Positions 51,311-61,703 of a stretch of DNA of 64,000 nucleotides are shown here, one piece after another; the stretch's first letter is position 1, and every line of letters begins with the position of its first letter. The position numbers and the translations under genes are program-made. Where the stretch lies: the NCBI GenBank assembly GCA_945861415.1, contig CAMAUV010000010.1, positions 28,126 to 92,125 on the forward strand, given 5' to 3'. The notes under the pieces are model-generated. The model saw only the letters and a program-made list of their open reading frames with translations. It did not search any database and was not told the origin of the DNA. Source of the stretch: Akkermansia muciniphila (lineage in GTDB: Bacteria; Verrucomicrobiota; Verrucomicrobiia; Verrucomicrobiales; V1-33).

Positions 51311-52327
51311 ATGTCTGTCACTCCCTCCTCCGCCCTGCCTACCGATGACGTCGCCGCGATCGATCAACTACGCGGCACCTATGCCAAACTGGCAGCAGAG
51401 CTAAGCAAAGTCATCGTTGGCCAGAATCAAGTCATCGAGCAGCTGTGCATCTGTCTCTTCGCCCGCGGCCATGCGCTGCTCATGGGCGTGCCCGGTCTTG
51501 CCAAGACACTGCTCATTTCCAAACTCGCGGAGACCATGTCCTTGAGTTTCAGCCGCATTCAGTTCACCCCGGACCTCATGCCTATGGACATCACGGGCAC
51601 CGACATCCTCCAAGAACTGCCGGGCGGGAAGCGCCAGTTCGAATTCGCCAAAGGCCCCGTCTTCGCGAGCATCGTGCTCGCCGACGAAATCAACCGCGCC
51701 CCCGCCAAAACCCAAGCCGCCATGCTCGAGGCCATGCAGGAACACCGGGTCACAGTTGCTGGCCGCACCTACACGCTCGATGCCCCGTTCTTCGTGCTCG
51801 CCACTCAGAACCCCATTGAGCAAGAAGGCACTTACCCGCTGCCGGAAGCACAGCTCGACCGCTTCATGTTCATGATCGGGGTGGACTACCCGAGCCGCGA
51901 TGAGGAAATCGCCATCGCCCGCAGCACCACCGGCATGAAATTGGCCACGCTGGAGCACGTCCTAGATGGCAGTAAAGTGCTGGCCTATCAGGACCTCGTG
52001 CGCCGCGTGCCCGTGCCGGACCACATCTACTCCTACGCCGTCGATCTCGTGCGCAAGACCCGCCCTGCCAGCACAGATGCCCCGGACTGGCTCAAACCCC
52101 TCGTCGGCTGGGGCGCCGGTCCCCGCGCCGTGCAATACCTTATCCTCGGAGCCAAAGCCCGTGCTGCCCTCTACGGCAGTTACATGGTGCGCATGGAAGA
52201 CGTTACCGCCGTTGCGGAGCCTGTGCTGCGCCACCGCCTCATGACCACCTTCACCGCCCAAAGCGAAGGCGTGGACAGCATCGCCGTTACCCGGCGACTC
52301 ATGGATGACTTGCGTAAGGCAGGCTGA
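51311..52327 (+). CDS. MoxR-family AAA+ ATPase
   Basis: VIVGQNQVIEQLCICLFARGHALLMGVPGLAKTLLISKLAETM; DLMPMDITGTDIL; PVFASIVLADEINRAPAKTQAAMLEAMQEHRVTV; FVLATQNPIEQEGTYPLPEAQLDRFM. Confidence 0.96.
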   Translation: MSVTPSSALPTDDVAAIDQLRGTYAKLAAELSKVIVGQNQVIEQLCICLFARGHALLMGVPGLAKTLLISKLAETMSLSFSRIQFTPDLMPMDITGTDILQELPGGKRQFEFAKGPVFASIVLADEINRAPAKTQAAMLEAMQEHRVTVAGRTYTLDAPFFVLATQNPIEQEGTYPLPEAQLDRFMFMIGVDYPSRDEEIAIARSTTGMKLATLEHVLDGSKVLAYQDLVRRVPVPDHIYSYAVDLVRKTRPASTDAPDWLKPLVGWGAGPRAVQYLILGAKARAALYGSYMVRMEDVTAVAEPVLRHRLMTTFTAQSEGVDSIAVTRRLMDDLRKAG

Positions 52328-52331
52328 GCTT

Positions 52332-52874
52332 TTACCCCCCTTGGAGCACCTCCAGCGCCCGTAGCACAATCCCCTCCACTGGCCAAAGACGGCCCGTGCC
52401 TTCATATCCGCAGGCTAGCATGCCCTCGTCCGGACCGACGAAGCAGTGCCCCCACGACCGCAGGGTCTCCACATTTCGTACGGTGGCCGGATGGCTCCAC
52501 ATTTTCCCATTCATCGCAGGCGCATGAAGAATGGGGGCGCGAGTCGCTAGCGAGATCGCAGTGAGCGCATCGTCAGCAAATCCGGCGGCCAGTTTAGCGA
52601 ATACATTGGCCGTTGCCGGCGCGATGAGCATTAAATCAGCGGAATCCGCCAACTGGATGTGGCCCGGTCGCCAACTTTGCTTTTCGTCATAAAGGCTGGT
52701 GACTACCGGATTTTTGGTAAGTACCTGCAGGGTTAGCGGTGTGATGAACTCCAGGGCATCCGCAGTCATCACCGCCGTGACCTTGCAGCCATGCTTGGTC
52801 AGTTGGCTCGCGATATCGGCGGCCTTATACGCGGCGATGCTTCCGGTAATGCCAAGGATGATGTGCTTGTTCAT
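52332..52874 (-). CDS. Phosphopantothenoylcysteine decarboxylase-like flavoprotein
   Basis: [53 protein letters not shown]...[22 protein letters not shown]...APAMNGKMW. Confidence 0.9.
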   Translation of the reverse strand: MNKHIILGITGSIAAYKAADIASQLTKHGCKVTAVMTADALEFITPLTLQVLTKNPVVTSLYDEKQSWRPGHIQLADSADLMLIAPATANVFAKLAAGFADDALTAISLATRAPILHAPAMNGKMWSHPATVRNVETLRSWGHCFVGPDEGMLACGYEGTGRLWPVEGIVLRALEVLQGG

Positions 52875-52960
52875 AGGTGCGCTCTTGCGGGAGCAAGCCG
52901 CAGGCTGCCACGTTGGCAAGGAGAGTGTTGGTCGGAAGCGAAGGCCCCGGGGCTCCGGGT

Positions 52961-53377
52961 TCAGCCCACCCCCAGAGCCAAAAGGGCGATCATCAGTGCC
53001 AGCACGGCCACACCTAGGGCCACCGCCAAACCGGGGCTGGCTCCCAGCAATCCGGCCGCACACAACACCGCCCCGATAGCGCCCAGTCTCCTAGAATGTC
53101 CCAGAATAAGGCCGATGACACCAAGCAGCATTCCAACGAAAGCGGCCAGAATAGTGGCTGCCCGGAGCGAACCAAACCATTCCGGCACTCCCTCAGGGGC
53201 ACGCAGGGTAATGTCGGCAAAGAATCCCCCGCCGTAAAGTTCCGGCCCGTTGTTGGTCAGTTTCCACCAGAGCAGAGGCAGGGACATCAGCACGCACAGC
53301 GTGCCAACTAGGCATGACAGCGCTAAAAGTCCGGGGCGTTTTACTTCAGCTTCCGGGAGTGGAGGGTGCGTACTCAT
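52961..53377 (-). CDS. Small multi-TM membrane protein of unknown function
   Basis: MSTHPPLPEAEVKRPGLLALSCLVGTLCVLMSLPLLWW...TILAAFVGMLLGVIGLILGHSRRLGAIGAVLCAAGLLG. Confidence 0.6.
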   Translation of the reverse strand: MSTHPPLPEAEVKRPGLLALSCLVGTLCVLMSLPLLWWKLTNNGPELYGGGFFADITLRAPEGVPEWFGSLRAATILAAFVGMLLGVIGLILGHSRRLGAIGAVLCAAGLLGASPGLAVALGVAVLALMIALLALGVG

Positions 53378-53528
53378 CCTCAAGACTGCCCCAACATGGC
53401 CGTGCTTGCAAGCGATCCGGCACCACCATAGCGGCATGAAAGCATGATCGTGCGAACGAACAGTTGCCACGGTGAGAGCAGAGACCGCGCGCGTTGACTT
53501 CCGCGCCGGAGGACACCAGGTTGCGAGT

Positions 53529-56500
53529 ATGACGCGCTCTTCCATTACCCTTCGCAGCCTCGCGCATTACTGGCGCTGGCATTTAGGTCTTTTCATGGGC
53601 GTGCTGCTCACGGCGGCGGTCATCAGCGGATCGTTGATCACCGGGGACTCGGTACGCGCAACGCTGGCGCGGCAGGCGGAGTTGCGGTTGGGGAAAATCG
53701 CTGCGGTTGCCGCTGCTGCAGACGGTTTTTTTACGGAGGCGCTGGCAGAGAGAGTGCGGGCGAAGCTTCCGCTCGGCGCGGCGGTGGAGCCGGTACTTTA
53801 TCTTCAGGGTAGTGCCTCTGAAAGCGGCGCGAAGGCCCGCGCCAGTGGCGTGAACATTTACGGAGTAAGCCAGCGCTTCTTTGACTTTTCTCTTCCGCCT
53901 CCGGCCCCTCCACATGGCCAAGAATGGGAAGCACCGCCACCGCGGCCGCTCACCGCAGCGACTGGCGGGGATGGTGGGCTCTATATTAATCGGGCACTGG
54001 CGGCGGCCCTCGGAGCAAGAGCGGGAACGGAATTGCTCCTGCGGTTTGAAAAGCCGGGCTTCATTTCCCGGGACGCCCCGCTCTCCGGTGAATCGGACCA
54101 GACGGTGACGCAACGCATCGCGGTGAAGCGCATCGTGAGGGATGAAGAGATGGGCACTTTCAGTCTGGGTTCAGGGCAGGGGCCCGCCCTGAATGCATGG
54201 GTGAGCTTGCCGGTGCTTCAGGAGTGGTCCGGCATGAGCGAACGCGCGAACCTGCTGCTGTCGGATCACTCGGACGGGGCCGGACTGGAAAAGGCGCTTG
54301 ATGAATCGCTGACCATTGAGGACGCGGGTCTCACGCTCGTCGGCGAAGGTGAACGCCACGTGCTCGGCACCAGCCGGATTTTTCTCGCTGATGAAATCGT
54401 GGCGAAGGTGCGGCAGATCTTTCCTAAGGCGGAAGGTGTTCTGACTTATTTGGTGAATGAAATCCACGCGAACGGCAAGCTTACGCCCTACAGCTTCGCG
54501 ACCGCGGCGGAGAGTGCGGTTCCTGTTAATAATACGCCGTTGAAGCTGGCTTCACCCAATTGGATTAAAGTGAGCCAGTGGCTCGCCGATGATCTGGAAT
54601 TGAAGGAAGGCGACAAAGTGAAGATCAAATTTTTCCGCGTGACCCGCGCGCGGAACCTCAAAGAAGAGGAGGCGGAGCTGCAGGTTCAGGGTATTCTCCC
54701 GATGACTGATCCCATCGTGCGCAGCGACTGGACGCCGCGGTTTCCGGGCATCATGGAGGCGAAAGACTGCCGCGACTGGAAACCGGGATTTGATATCAAG
54801 CAGGACATCATGCGCGCGAAGGACAACGACTACTGGCAAGAGTATAAAGGCACGCCTAAGCTATGGCTGGATTTGAACTTTGGTCGGGAACTGTGGGGCA
54901 ACCGGTTCGGTTCGCTCACGTCGTTTCTCATTCCCGCCGCGGGCGGCACGGAGGAAATGAGCGCAAAACTCGCGGCGGCGCTGACACCGGCGGAGGCGGG
55001 TCTCGCAGTGGTTAGCGTGAAGGAGTCGGCGGCAAAGGCGGTAAGAGAGAGTATGGATTTTGGGATGCTCTTCGCGTCCATGAGCAGTTTTCTCATCGCG
55101 GCGGCGCTGTTGCTGGCGGCGCTGTTGTTTGTGTTTGGCATTGAGCAGCGCGCGAGGCAGTGCGGCGTGCTGCGGGCGACGGGCTGGACGGGTAAACAAG
55201 TGCGCGGGCTTTTTCTGCGCGAGGCTTTTGCCATCGCGGTGCCTGCTGCCGCGCTGGGGTCGCTGGCCGGGCTGCTCTATGCACAGTGGACACTTGGGAA
55301 ACTGGAGCGGGACTGGGCAGACGCGGCGCTGGGGATGCGTTTCTATTTTACACTGCGGCCGTTGTCGCTGGCCATTGCGGCGGCGGTGACGCTAGTGCTA
55401 GCGGCGGGTGTGGTCTGGTGGGCAGCGCGGCGGCTGCTCAAAGCGCAGCCGCGGGAATTGCTGGCAGGGAGTTTAGGAGCAGGGTCTATAGTGCGGACAG
55501 GGCCTATACGCCGTATTCTGCACCGCGTGCCCACTGGCTGCACCGCAGTGCTGGCCGCCGGGATGCTGGCGTTTACTCCCAAAGCTCCGCAGCACATTGC
55601 GCCCATGCTGTTCTTTGGCGCGGCGTTTCTGCTGCTGGTGGACGGGCTGCGGGTTCTGAACTGGAGTCTCAGAAAAATGGAGGCCGGCGGCCAGGATGCC
55701 CATGCTACGATTTGGTCGCTGGGCGTGCGCAGCACCACGCGGAGGCGCGGGCGTAGTTTGGCGCTGGCTGGGCTTCTGGCGCTGGGCATCTTCATGGTCA
55801 CGGCGCTCAATGCGTTCCGTCAGGATGCGCGGCTGTCGGAAAACACGCGTGCCAGCGGCGCGGGCGGTTTTGCCTTCGTTGGCGAGAGCACGCTGCCTGT
55901 TTACGAAGACCTCAACTCCCCGGCGGGGCAGAGGACGTTCGACTTCGAGCCGGAGGAACTGACGGGCGTGAAATTCGTGCCTTTCCGTGTGCGCGATGGC
56001 GAAGAGGCTTCGTGCTTGAATCTGAACCGCGCACAGACGCCCCGGGTGATGGGGCTGAATGCGGCGGCCATTCCGGAAGACGCCTTCTCATTCGCCAGCG
56101 CAGTGGACTCGAAGGCCCGCTGGATGGCGCTGGAAGGTAAGGCGGAGGAAGGCATCCCGGCCATCATGGATCAATACTCGGCCATGTTTGCGCTTGGGAA
56201 AAATCAGGGCGACATCATCACAGTGCCCGATGGTAACGGAGCGTCGGTGAAGCTGAAAATCGTGGCACTGCTTGCGGGTTCGGTGCTCCAAGGTAATGTG
56301 GTCATTGGTGAGGAGCACTTTGTGAAACTTTACCCGGATACAAAGGGCTACCGGTATTTCCTCGTGGATGTGCCGGCGGGAAAAGAGGAGGCGTTCCGAA
56401 AGACTGCGGTGCAGCAGTTGGGCACGCGAGACTTTGCGCTCACTCCGGCGGTTGACCGATTAGCCCAGTTTCAGGCCGTTCAGAATACCTACCTCACGAT

Positions 56501-56870
56501 CTTCAGCACGCTGGGGGGGCTCGCGCTACTGCTTTCCACCGTGGGGCTCGGCGTGCTGGTGGCGCGTAATGTGATGGAGCGGCGCGCCGAGTTTGCGGTG
56601 CTGAGCGCATGTGGTTTCATGCCGCGGCAGCTCCGGCTCATGGTGCTGGCGGAGCACTGGTTCCTGTTCTTTGCGGCCATCGTGCTCGGCGCAGGCACCG
56701 CGCTGCTCGCTGTGTGGCCCAACCTAAAACTTGCCGGTGCCGGCGGAATGCCCGTCGGCACGCTCGTGCTCATTTTGACCGGACTGCTCGCCGGCGGGCT
56801 AGTCTTCTGCTGGCTCGCGGCGCGGCTGTCGATCACGCGGCACATTACCTCTGCGCTGCGGTATGAGTAG
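53529..56870 (+). CDS. Large FtsX/MacB-type ABC permease (two FtsX domains)
   Basis: MTRSSITLRSLAHYWRWHLGLFMGVLLTAAVISGSLITGDSVRATL; two FtsX-like TM blocks (LLFVFGIEQRARQCGVLRATGWT...; VLVARNVMERRAEFAVLSACGFMPRQLRLM). Confidence 0.85.
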   Translation: MTRSSITLRSLAHYWRWHLGLFMGVLLTAAVISGSLITGDSVRATLARQAELRLGKIAAVAAAADGFFTEALAERVRAKLPLGAAVEPVLYLQGSASESGAKARASGVNIYGVSQRFFDFSLPPPAPPHGQEWEAPPPRPLTAATGGDGGLYINRALAAALGARAGTELLLRFEKPGFISRDAPLSGESDQTVTQRIAVKRIVRDEEMGTFSLGSGQGPALNAWVSLPVLQEWSGMSERANLLLSDHSDGAGLEKALDESLTIEDAGLTLVGEGERHVLGTSRIFLADEIVAKVRQIFPKAEGVLTYLVNEIHANGKLTPYSFATAAESAVPVNNTPLKLASPNWIKVSQWLADDLELKEGDKVKIKFFRVTRARNLKEEEAELQVQGILPMTDPIVRSDWTPRFPGIMEAKDCRDWKPGFDIKQDIMRAKDNDYWQEYKGTPKLWLDLNFGRELWGNRFGSLTSFLIPAAGGTEEMSAKLAAALTPAEAGLAVVSVKESAAKAVRESMDFGMLFASMSSFLIAAALLLAALLFVFGIEQRARQCGVLRATGWTGKQVRGLFLREAFAIAVPAAALGSLAGLLYAQWTLGKLERDWADAALGMRFYFTLRPLSLAIAAAVTLVLAAGVVWWAARRLLKAQPRELLAGSLGAGSIVRTGPIRRILHRVPTGCTAVLAAGMLAFTPKAPQHIAPMLFFGAAFLLLVDGLRVLNWSLRKMEAGGQDAHATIWSLGVRSTTRRRGRSLALAGLLALGIFMVTALNAFRQDARLSENTRASGAGGFAFVGESTLPVYEDLNSPAGQRTFDFEPEELTGVKFVPFRVRDGEEASCLNLNRAQTPRVMGLNAAAIPEDAFSFASAVDSKARWMALEGKAEEGIPAIMDQYSAMFALGKNQGDIITVPDGNGASVKLKIVALLAGSVLQGNVVIGEEHFVKLYPDTKGYRYFLVDVPAGKEEAFRKTAVQQLGTRDFALTPAVDRLAQFQAVQNTYLTIFSTLGGLALLLSTVGLGVLVARNVMERRAEFAVLSACGFMPRQLRLMVLAEHWFLFFAAIVLGAGTALLAVWPNLKLAGAGGMPVGTLVLILTGLLAGGLVFCWLAARLSITRHITSALRYE

Positions 56871-56934
56871 AGCGGAAAGTCATAAATTTACGCCACTCGC
56901 CGCCGAAGGAGGGATTTGTGGGGGAGGTAGAGGC

Positions 56935-57993
56935 CTAACTGTGGGACCTTGTTCTTTTGCGCCGTAGTGGCATCAACACGGCTATGCCCACGGTTGCGCA
57001 AAGGCTTAGGTCGAAGCCGTTTGCGTCCCCGTGTCGTGCATACTCGACAGGGCGACGCAGGGGTTCTCTGCCAGCGGGGGTGAAATAGAGGTCGCTTGGT
57101 GCGGTGCCGTATTTCCAGTCGTCTTCAAATTCGGTGAGCCACCAGTTCTGAGGTCCAGTGGAGGAGGGGAGTCTGAGCTTTTGAAGAAGGGCGCTTTTCT
57201 GGTCGGCTTGCAGGGGGCCGCTCCAGACGGGTTTGCCGCTCCATGCATGGCCCGCACCGAGGGTTCCGGCGTAGCGGGTTTCGCCGATGAAATAGATGCG
57301 GAGAAGGCGATCCTCGACGTTCAGCTTCCGGGCGTCCTTGCGGGAGTCCGGTTCGCGATAGGGGAAGAGGGGACGGTTGGTCTTGGATGAAATACGCAAG
57401 GCGTCGGCGAGGATGGGTTTGTCCGGAGTGTTTTTATCCGCCGCCACTTTCATGGCGGTGATATACCAGCGTTGATCCAGGTAGGGCTCAGCCCACGTGG
57501 TAACCTCCGGAGACAAATGATACCCGCGGGCCTGCAGCCATGCGGAGAGCTCGGTGCCCGAGTCCGATGCCAGCACCACGGCGTGGAAACCAGCTACGGT
57601 CTTTTCCTCAACCATATGCACCCAATTCGCACTCTTCGACACAGGGATGGCAGCGCTGCAGCCAATGCTAAAAGATCGGCGGGAAACCATCGGCGCTGTG
57701 ATCTGCGCAAGGTAGGGGAAGGCCTCGCTGCCCGCTTCCTAGAGATCGGGCCTGGATGGTGTGGGGACAAGGAAGCCTACATCTGTGGCTGTGGTTTTGA
57801 AGCCGGCCTTGCGGATCAAGTGCTGTTGTTTTGATGCGTGGTCCCAAATGATGATGACGGACTGGTCTGCATTGACCACCGGCGTGCCGGGGCCTGCCAC
57901 GGCGCAACAGGCTAGGGCTGGCGAGGTCATTCCGGCGCTGAGGAGCGAGACGCAGAGCAGAAACGGAGTGATGGTGCGCAGTGTGATTTTCAC
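56935..57993 (-). pseudogene. DUF2330-like secreted protein interrupted by in-frame TAG
   Basis: N-term MKITLRTITPFLLCVSLLSAGMTSPALACCAVAGPGTPVVNADQSVIIIWDHASKQQHLIRKAGFKTTATDVGFLVPTPSRPDL*EAGSEAFPYLAQITAP... continues same frame to 56935. Confidence 0.7.
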
Positions 57994-58082
57994 GACGAAG
58001 GAAAATAGCGGCTCTTTTTGTAAATGTTACTGTTTTAGCACTTTAGGCCATGAGCTGAACCATTTTGGGTGCACCGCTCAAC

Positions 58083-59255
58083 TCAACGCTGGTAGCGTTT
58101 TGCGAAATTTCCGATGCGCTCGAGGGCAATGGCCAGCTTTTCTTCGCTGGTGCAGTAGCAGCAGCGTACGAAGCCTTCGCCGGCTTTGCCGAAGGCGGTG
58201 CCGGGCACGACGGCGACTTTTTCCTCCTCCAACAGCTTGGTGGCAAATTCGCGGCTGGTCAGGGCGGTGCTGCGGATGTCTGGGAAGACGTAGAACGCGC
58301 CGCCGGGAATGAAGGTGCTGAGGCCTGACGCATTGAGGCTGCTGACGACCATGTTGCGACGGCGCCAGTAGGCTTTGCGCATTTGCTCCATAGGGCCCGC
58401 GCCGTGCTCGAGGGCTTCGGTTGCGGCAATCTGCGCGGTGATGGGGGCACAGAGCATGGAGTACTGGTGGATCTTCATCATGGCCTCGGTCAGCTCCGGC
58501 GGGCTGCATGCGTAGCCGAGGCGGAATCCGGTCATGGCGAAGGCTTTGCTGAAGCCGTGCATGAGAATACTACGCTCCTTCATGCCGGGCAGAGCGGCGA
58601 TGCTGTGATGCACGCGGTCATCGTAGAGTAGCTCACTGTAAATTTCGTCCGTGATGACGATAAGGTCATGCTGCTTAGCTAGTTCGGCGATTCCCTCCAG
58701 TTCCGCCTTCGGCATGACACTGCCGGTGGGATTGGTGGGGAAGTTAAGCATGATGACTTTCGTCCGCGGCGTGATGGCTTTTTCCACATCCGCAGCGCGC
58801 AGGGCGAAGTCGTCCTCGCCCTTCGTATTCACCACCACGGGCACTCCGTAGGCCATGTAGATAGTGGGACTGTAAGAGACGTAGCACGGTTCGTGGTAGA
58901 TGACTTCATCTCCGGGATTGAGTAGGGAGCGGAAGGCGATGTCGAGCGCCTCGCTCACGCCCACGGTGACGAGCACTTCCGTGTTGGGATTGTATTCCAC
59001 ATGGAAGAAGTTCTTCACGTATTTGGAAATGCTGCGGCGTAGTTCCAGCAGGCCGAGATTGCTCGTGTAGCTGGTCTGGCCTTTCTCCAGCGAATGGATG
59101 GCGGCCTCGCGGATGTGCCACGGGGAGGAGAAATCGGGCTCGCCCACGCCGAGGGAAATGACATCGCCAGCAGCGAGCACGAGGTCGAAGAATTCGCGAA
59201 TGCCGGAGCGCGGGACCGCGCGGACCCGCTCGGAAATTTTATCTGTCAGACTCAT
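58083..59255 (-). CDS. PLP-dependent aminotransferase class I/II
   Basis: VISLGVGEPDFSSPWHIREAAIHSLEKGQTSYTSNLGLLELRRSISKY; LNFPTNPTGSVM; ITDEIYSELLYDDRVHHSIAALPGM; HGFSKAFAMTGFRLGY. Confidence 0.95.
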   Translation of the reverse strand: MSLTDKISERVRAVPRSGIREFFDLVLAAGDVISLGVGEPDFSSPWHIREAAIHSLEKGQTSYTSNLGLLELRRSISKYVKNFFHVEYNPNTEVLVTVGVSEALDIAFRSLLNPGDEVIYHEPCYVSYSPTIYMAYGVPVVVNTKGEDDFALRAADVEKAITPRTKVIMLNFPTNPTGSVMPKAELEGIAELAKQHDLIVITDEIYSELLYDDRVHHSIAALPGMKERSILMHGFSKAFAMTGFRLGYACSPPELTEAMMKIHQYSMLCAPITAQIAATEALEHGAGPMEQMRKAYWRRRNMVVSSLNASGLSTFIPGGAFYVFPDIRSTALTSREFATKLLEEEKVAVVPGTAFGKAGEGFVRCCYCTSEEKLAIALERIGNFAKRYQR

Positions 59256-59267
59256 GGCAGGGTGAGA

Positions 59268-59747
59268 TCAGGGAGTGACCGCGAGGCGGGGGCCTTCGGT
59301 GGTGTAGCGCCCGAGGAAGCCGTCCTGCTTATAGACCTTGAGTTGGAAGTGGGTCGCGGTGCTCAGCACGCCTTCGAGCGTACTCAGTTTCTCGCTCACA
59401 AAGCGGGCTACCTCTCGCATTTGGCGTCCGCGCACGACGACCGTGAGGTCATAACCGCCGCTCATGAGCCAGCAGCTTACTACCTGGTCAAAGCGTGCGA
59501 TGCGGTCGGCGATGCGGTCGAATCCGCCGCCGCGCTCCGGCGTGATACGCACTTCAATGAGCGCCAGCACATCACCGTCGTCCGCCTTTTCTGGATCCAC
59601 GACGGCCTGATACCCCATGATGGTGCCGTCTGCCTCCCATGCGGCCACGGCAGCACGGACTTCGTCCGGTGCGGCGTTGACCTGGAGAGCAAGTTGCTCC
59701 GCGGTGAGGCGGGCATCTTTTTGCAGAAGTTCGAGTATCGGGTTCAT
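59268..59747 (-). CDS. Lrp/AsnC family transcriptional regulator
   Basis: MNPILELLQKDARLTAEQLALQVNAAPDEVRAAVAAWEADGTIMGYQAVVDPEKADDGDVLALIEVRI...MSGGYDLTVVVRGR. Confidence 0.9.
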   Translation of the reverse strand: MNPILELLQKDARLTAEQLALQVNAAPDEVRAAVAAWEADGTIMGYQAVVDPEKADDGDVLALIEVRITPERGGGFDRIADRIARFDQVVSCWLMSGGYDLTVVVRGRQMREVARFVSEKLSTLEGVLSTATHFQLKVYKQDGFLGRYTTEGPRLAVTP

Positions 59748-59815
59748 ATTAGGAAGGCGCGAGCCATGCGATGTCGGAACCCCCGTTGCAACGGCGGGTT
59801 TTCAGTCCGGCTGGA

Positions 59816-60550
59816 TCAGCCCCGGGCCGCTGTGAGCACGGCCACCCGGCGGGCACCGCCGTCGCGCTTCAGGACGCGGGCGCATTCCTCCGCGGTGGCC
59901 CCGGTTGTGAAGACATCGTCAATGAGCAGGATCTCGCGGTCTTTAACTGGGCGGTGGATGGCGAAGGCGCCCTTCAGGTTTTGGAGGCGTTTTTCCCGCT
60001 CAAGGCCAGCCTGCGATTCCGTGAAGAGAATGCGCTTGAGGGCCGGCAGCCAGCGAAGCCCAGTGAGTGAGGCGAGGGATCGCGCCAGTTCTACGGACTG
60101 ATTGAATTGCCTCTCACGCTCACGCCGGGGATGGAGGGGCACCGGCACGAGGAGCCATGGCACGCCTTTGAGCCGGGGATCGAGCAGGGCGCTGCGCATC
60201 AACCGGGCGAGCGGGCGACGCAGGGTAATGTCGCTGCCGTATTTGAACCTGTGGATCGTCTCGCGCACCGGGCCACGGCTCAGCGCCGGGCTCACGGCAA
60301 AGTCGAACGAATACTTCCACCCGGAGCAGCGGGGGCAGACAAAGCTGCTAGTGATTTCTCCCGGAAAAGGCTCGCAGCAAATTCGACAGAACGGCGGCCG
60401 GATGCGCACGATTTCTTGACGGCAATTGCGGCAAAACCGGCCCGGTGCGCCTTTGGGGAAAACTTCAGTCCGGCAGACCGGACAGATTCCAGGATAGAGC
60501 AGGCCAAGTGCAGTCCGGCCCCATTCTCTCCATGCCGGGGTGACTTTCAT
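59816..60550 (-). CDS. ComF family phosphoribosyltransferase
   Basis: [77 protein letters not shown]. Confidence 0.95.
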   Translation of the reverse strand: MKVTPAWREWGRTALGLLYPGICPVCRTEVFPKGAPGRFCRNCRQEIVRIRPPFCRICCEPFPGEITSSFVCPRCSGWKYSFDFAVSPALSRGPVRETIHRFKYGSDITLRRPLARLMRSALLDPRLKGVPWLLVPVPLHPRRERERQFNQSVELARSLASLTGLRWLPALKRILFTESQAGLEREKRLQNLKGAFAIHRPVKDREILLIDDVFTTGATAEECARVLKRDGGARRVAVLTAARG

Positions 60551-60927
60551 GACGCACCACTGCGGCCACAGTGTGCATTGGCAGCAAAAGCAAACTCCTC
60601 AACAATCCGGCCGTCGATGAGGTGCTCGGAAATGATGCGTTCCAGCACTTCCGGCGTGCAACTGTGATACCAAACCGCTTCCGGATAGACCACTGCGACG
60701 GGTCCCTGCTGGCAGACGCGCAGGCAGTTAGCTTTGGTGCGGTAGACCAGCGGGTGCGGACCGGCCAGCCCCAGCTCCTTAAGGCGGCGTTTTAGATACT
60801 CCCAAGACTCAATACCGACCTCTCGGGAGCAGCACAGAGACGCGGTCTGGTCTGCACAGAGGAAGATATGACGGTGGTATTCCGTCAGTCCCAGCTCTGC
60901 AGAAACGCCTGCAATATTAGGCATCAC
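60547..60927 (-). CDS. Thioredoxin-like [2Fe-2S] ferredoxin
   Basis: [36 protein letters not shown]...[43 protein letters not shown]. Confidence 0.88.
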   Translation of the reverse strand: MMPNIAGVSAELGLTEYHRHIFLCADQTASLCCSREVGIESWEYLKRRLKELGLAGPHPLVYRTKANCLRVCQQGPVAVVYPEAVWYHSCTPEVLERIISEHLIDGRIVEEFAFAANAHCGRSGAS

Positions 60928-60930
60928 CGG

Positions 60931-61515
60931 TTATTTGGGAGAGGATCCCTGCCCTGCGGCTCCGCGCGGCAGGGCTTTAAAGTTGTACTCCTTCTCAATG
61001 CGCGATCCGCCGGGCATCAGCTTGTTGATGCCGTCACCGTGAAAGTCCTGACGCTCCCACATCCATGGCTGGTTGGGATAATCGAAAGGAGCAGATGTGC
61101 CCGGAGGAAATTTTGCGGGGATGTAGCTTGGCGAAGGATCGTCCTTCTCATTCAGTTTGCCTTCCTTTTCCAGCTTCTTGAGTTCGCGAAGCTCCGCCGG
61201 GCAAAACCAATAGTCCTCGCTGATGCCATAGGGTTTCATGGTAGTAAACCACCATTCCCACAGTTGATTTTCCGGGACGGGTTTGCCCTCCTCGCCTTCC
61301 GGCTCTTGGGGCCATGTGTGCTTGTCGCCAAGATAACCTGCGAGCGCGACACCGTGGGCTCTCAGTTTTTCATAGCACGCCTTGTTTTCTCCCTTCCGGG
61401 CAAAGATCCCGTAGCCCTGAAACGCCATGAGAGCCAGGACGGCCACCAGAGCGATGGTCAGCAGGAGTTCGATGAGGGAAAAGCCTGAGCGGACCGGCGC
61501 AGCGGAGAGTTTCAT
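60931..61515 (-). CDS. Type II secretion/pilin-like prepilin
   Basis: RSGFSLIELLLTIALVAVLALMAFQGYGIF: prepilin cleavage/methylation motif. Confidence 0.85.
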   Translation of the reverse strand: MKLSAAPVRSGFSLIELLLTIALVAVLALMAFQGYGIFARKGENKACYEKLRAHGVALAGYLGDKHTWPQEPEGEEGKPVPENQLWEWWFTTMKPYGISEDYWFCPAELRELKKLEKEGKLNEKDDPSPSYIPAKFPPGTSAPFDYPNQPWMWERQDFHGDGINKLMPGGSRIEKEYNFKALPRGAAGQGSSPK

Positions 61516-61703
61516 AGGCTGAAGAAGTTGAAGGAAGCTGGAAACTAGGGATTCTCCCTAGGGTCGTAAAGCTTTACTTTCGGAAATCTTAGCCCGTCCG
61601 CCCGCGGAGATCAGAGCTGGGGAATACAATAGGACATTGGGAATTGGGGAATCTAAGCTTAGCGCCTTAGCGCCATTCAGGACAGGCCTCTTATTTGCTC
61701 TAA

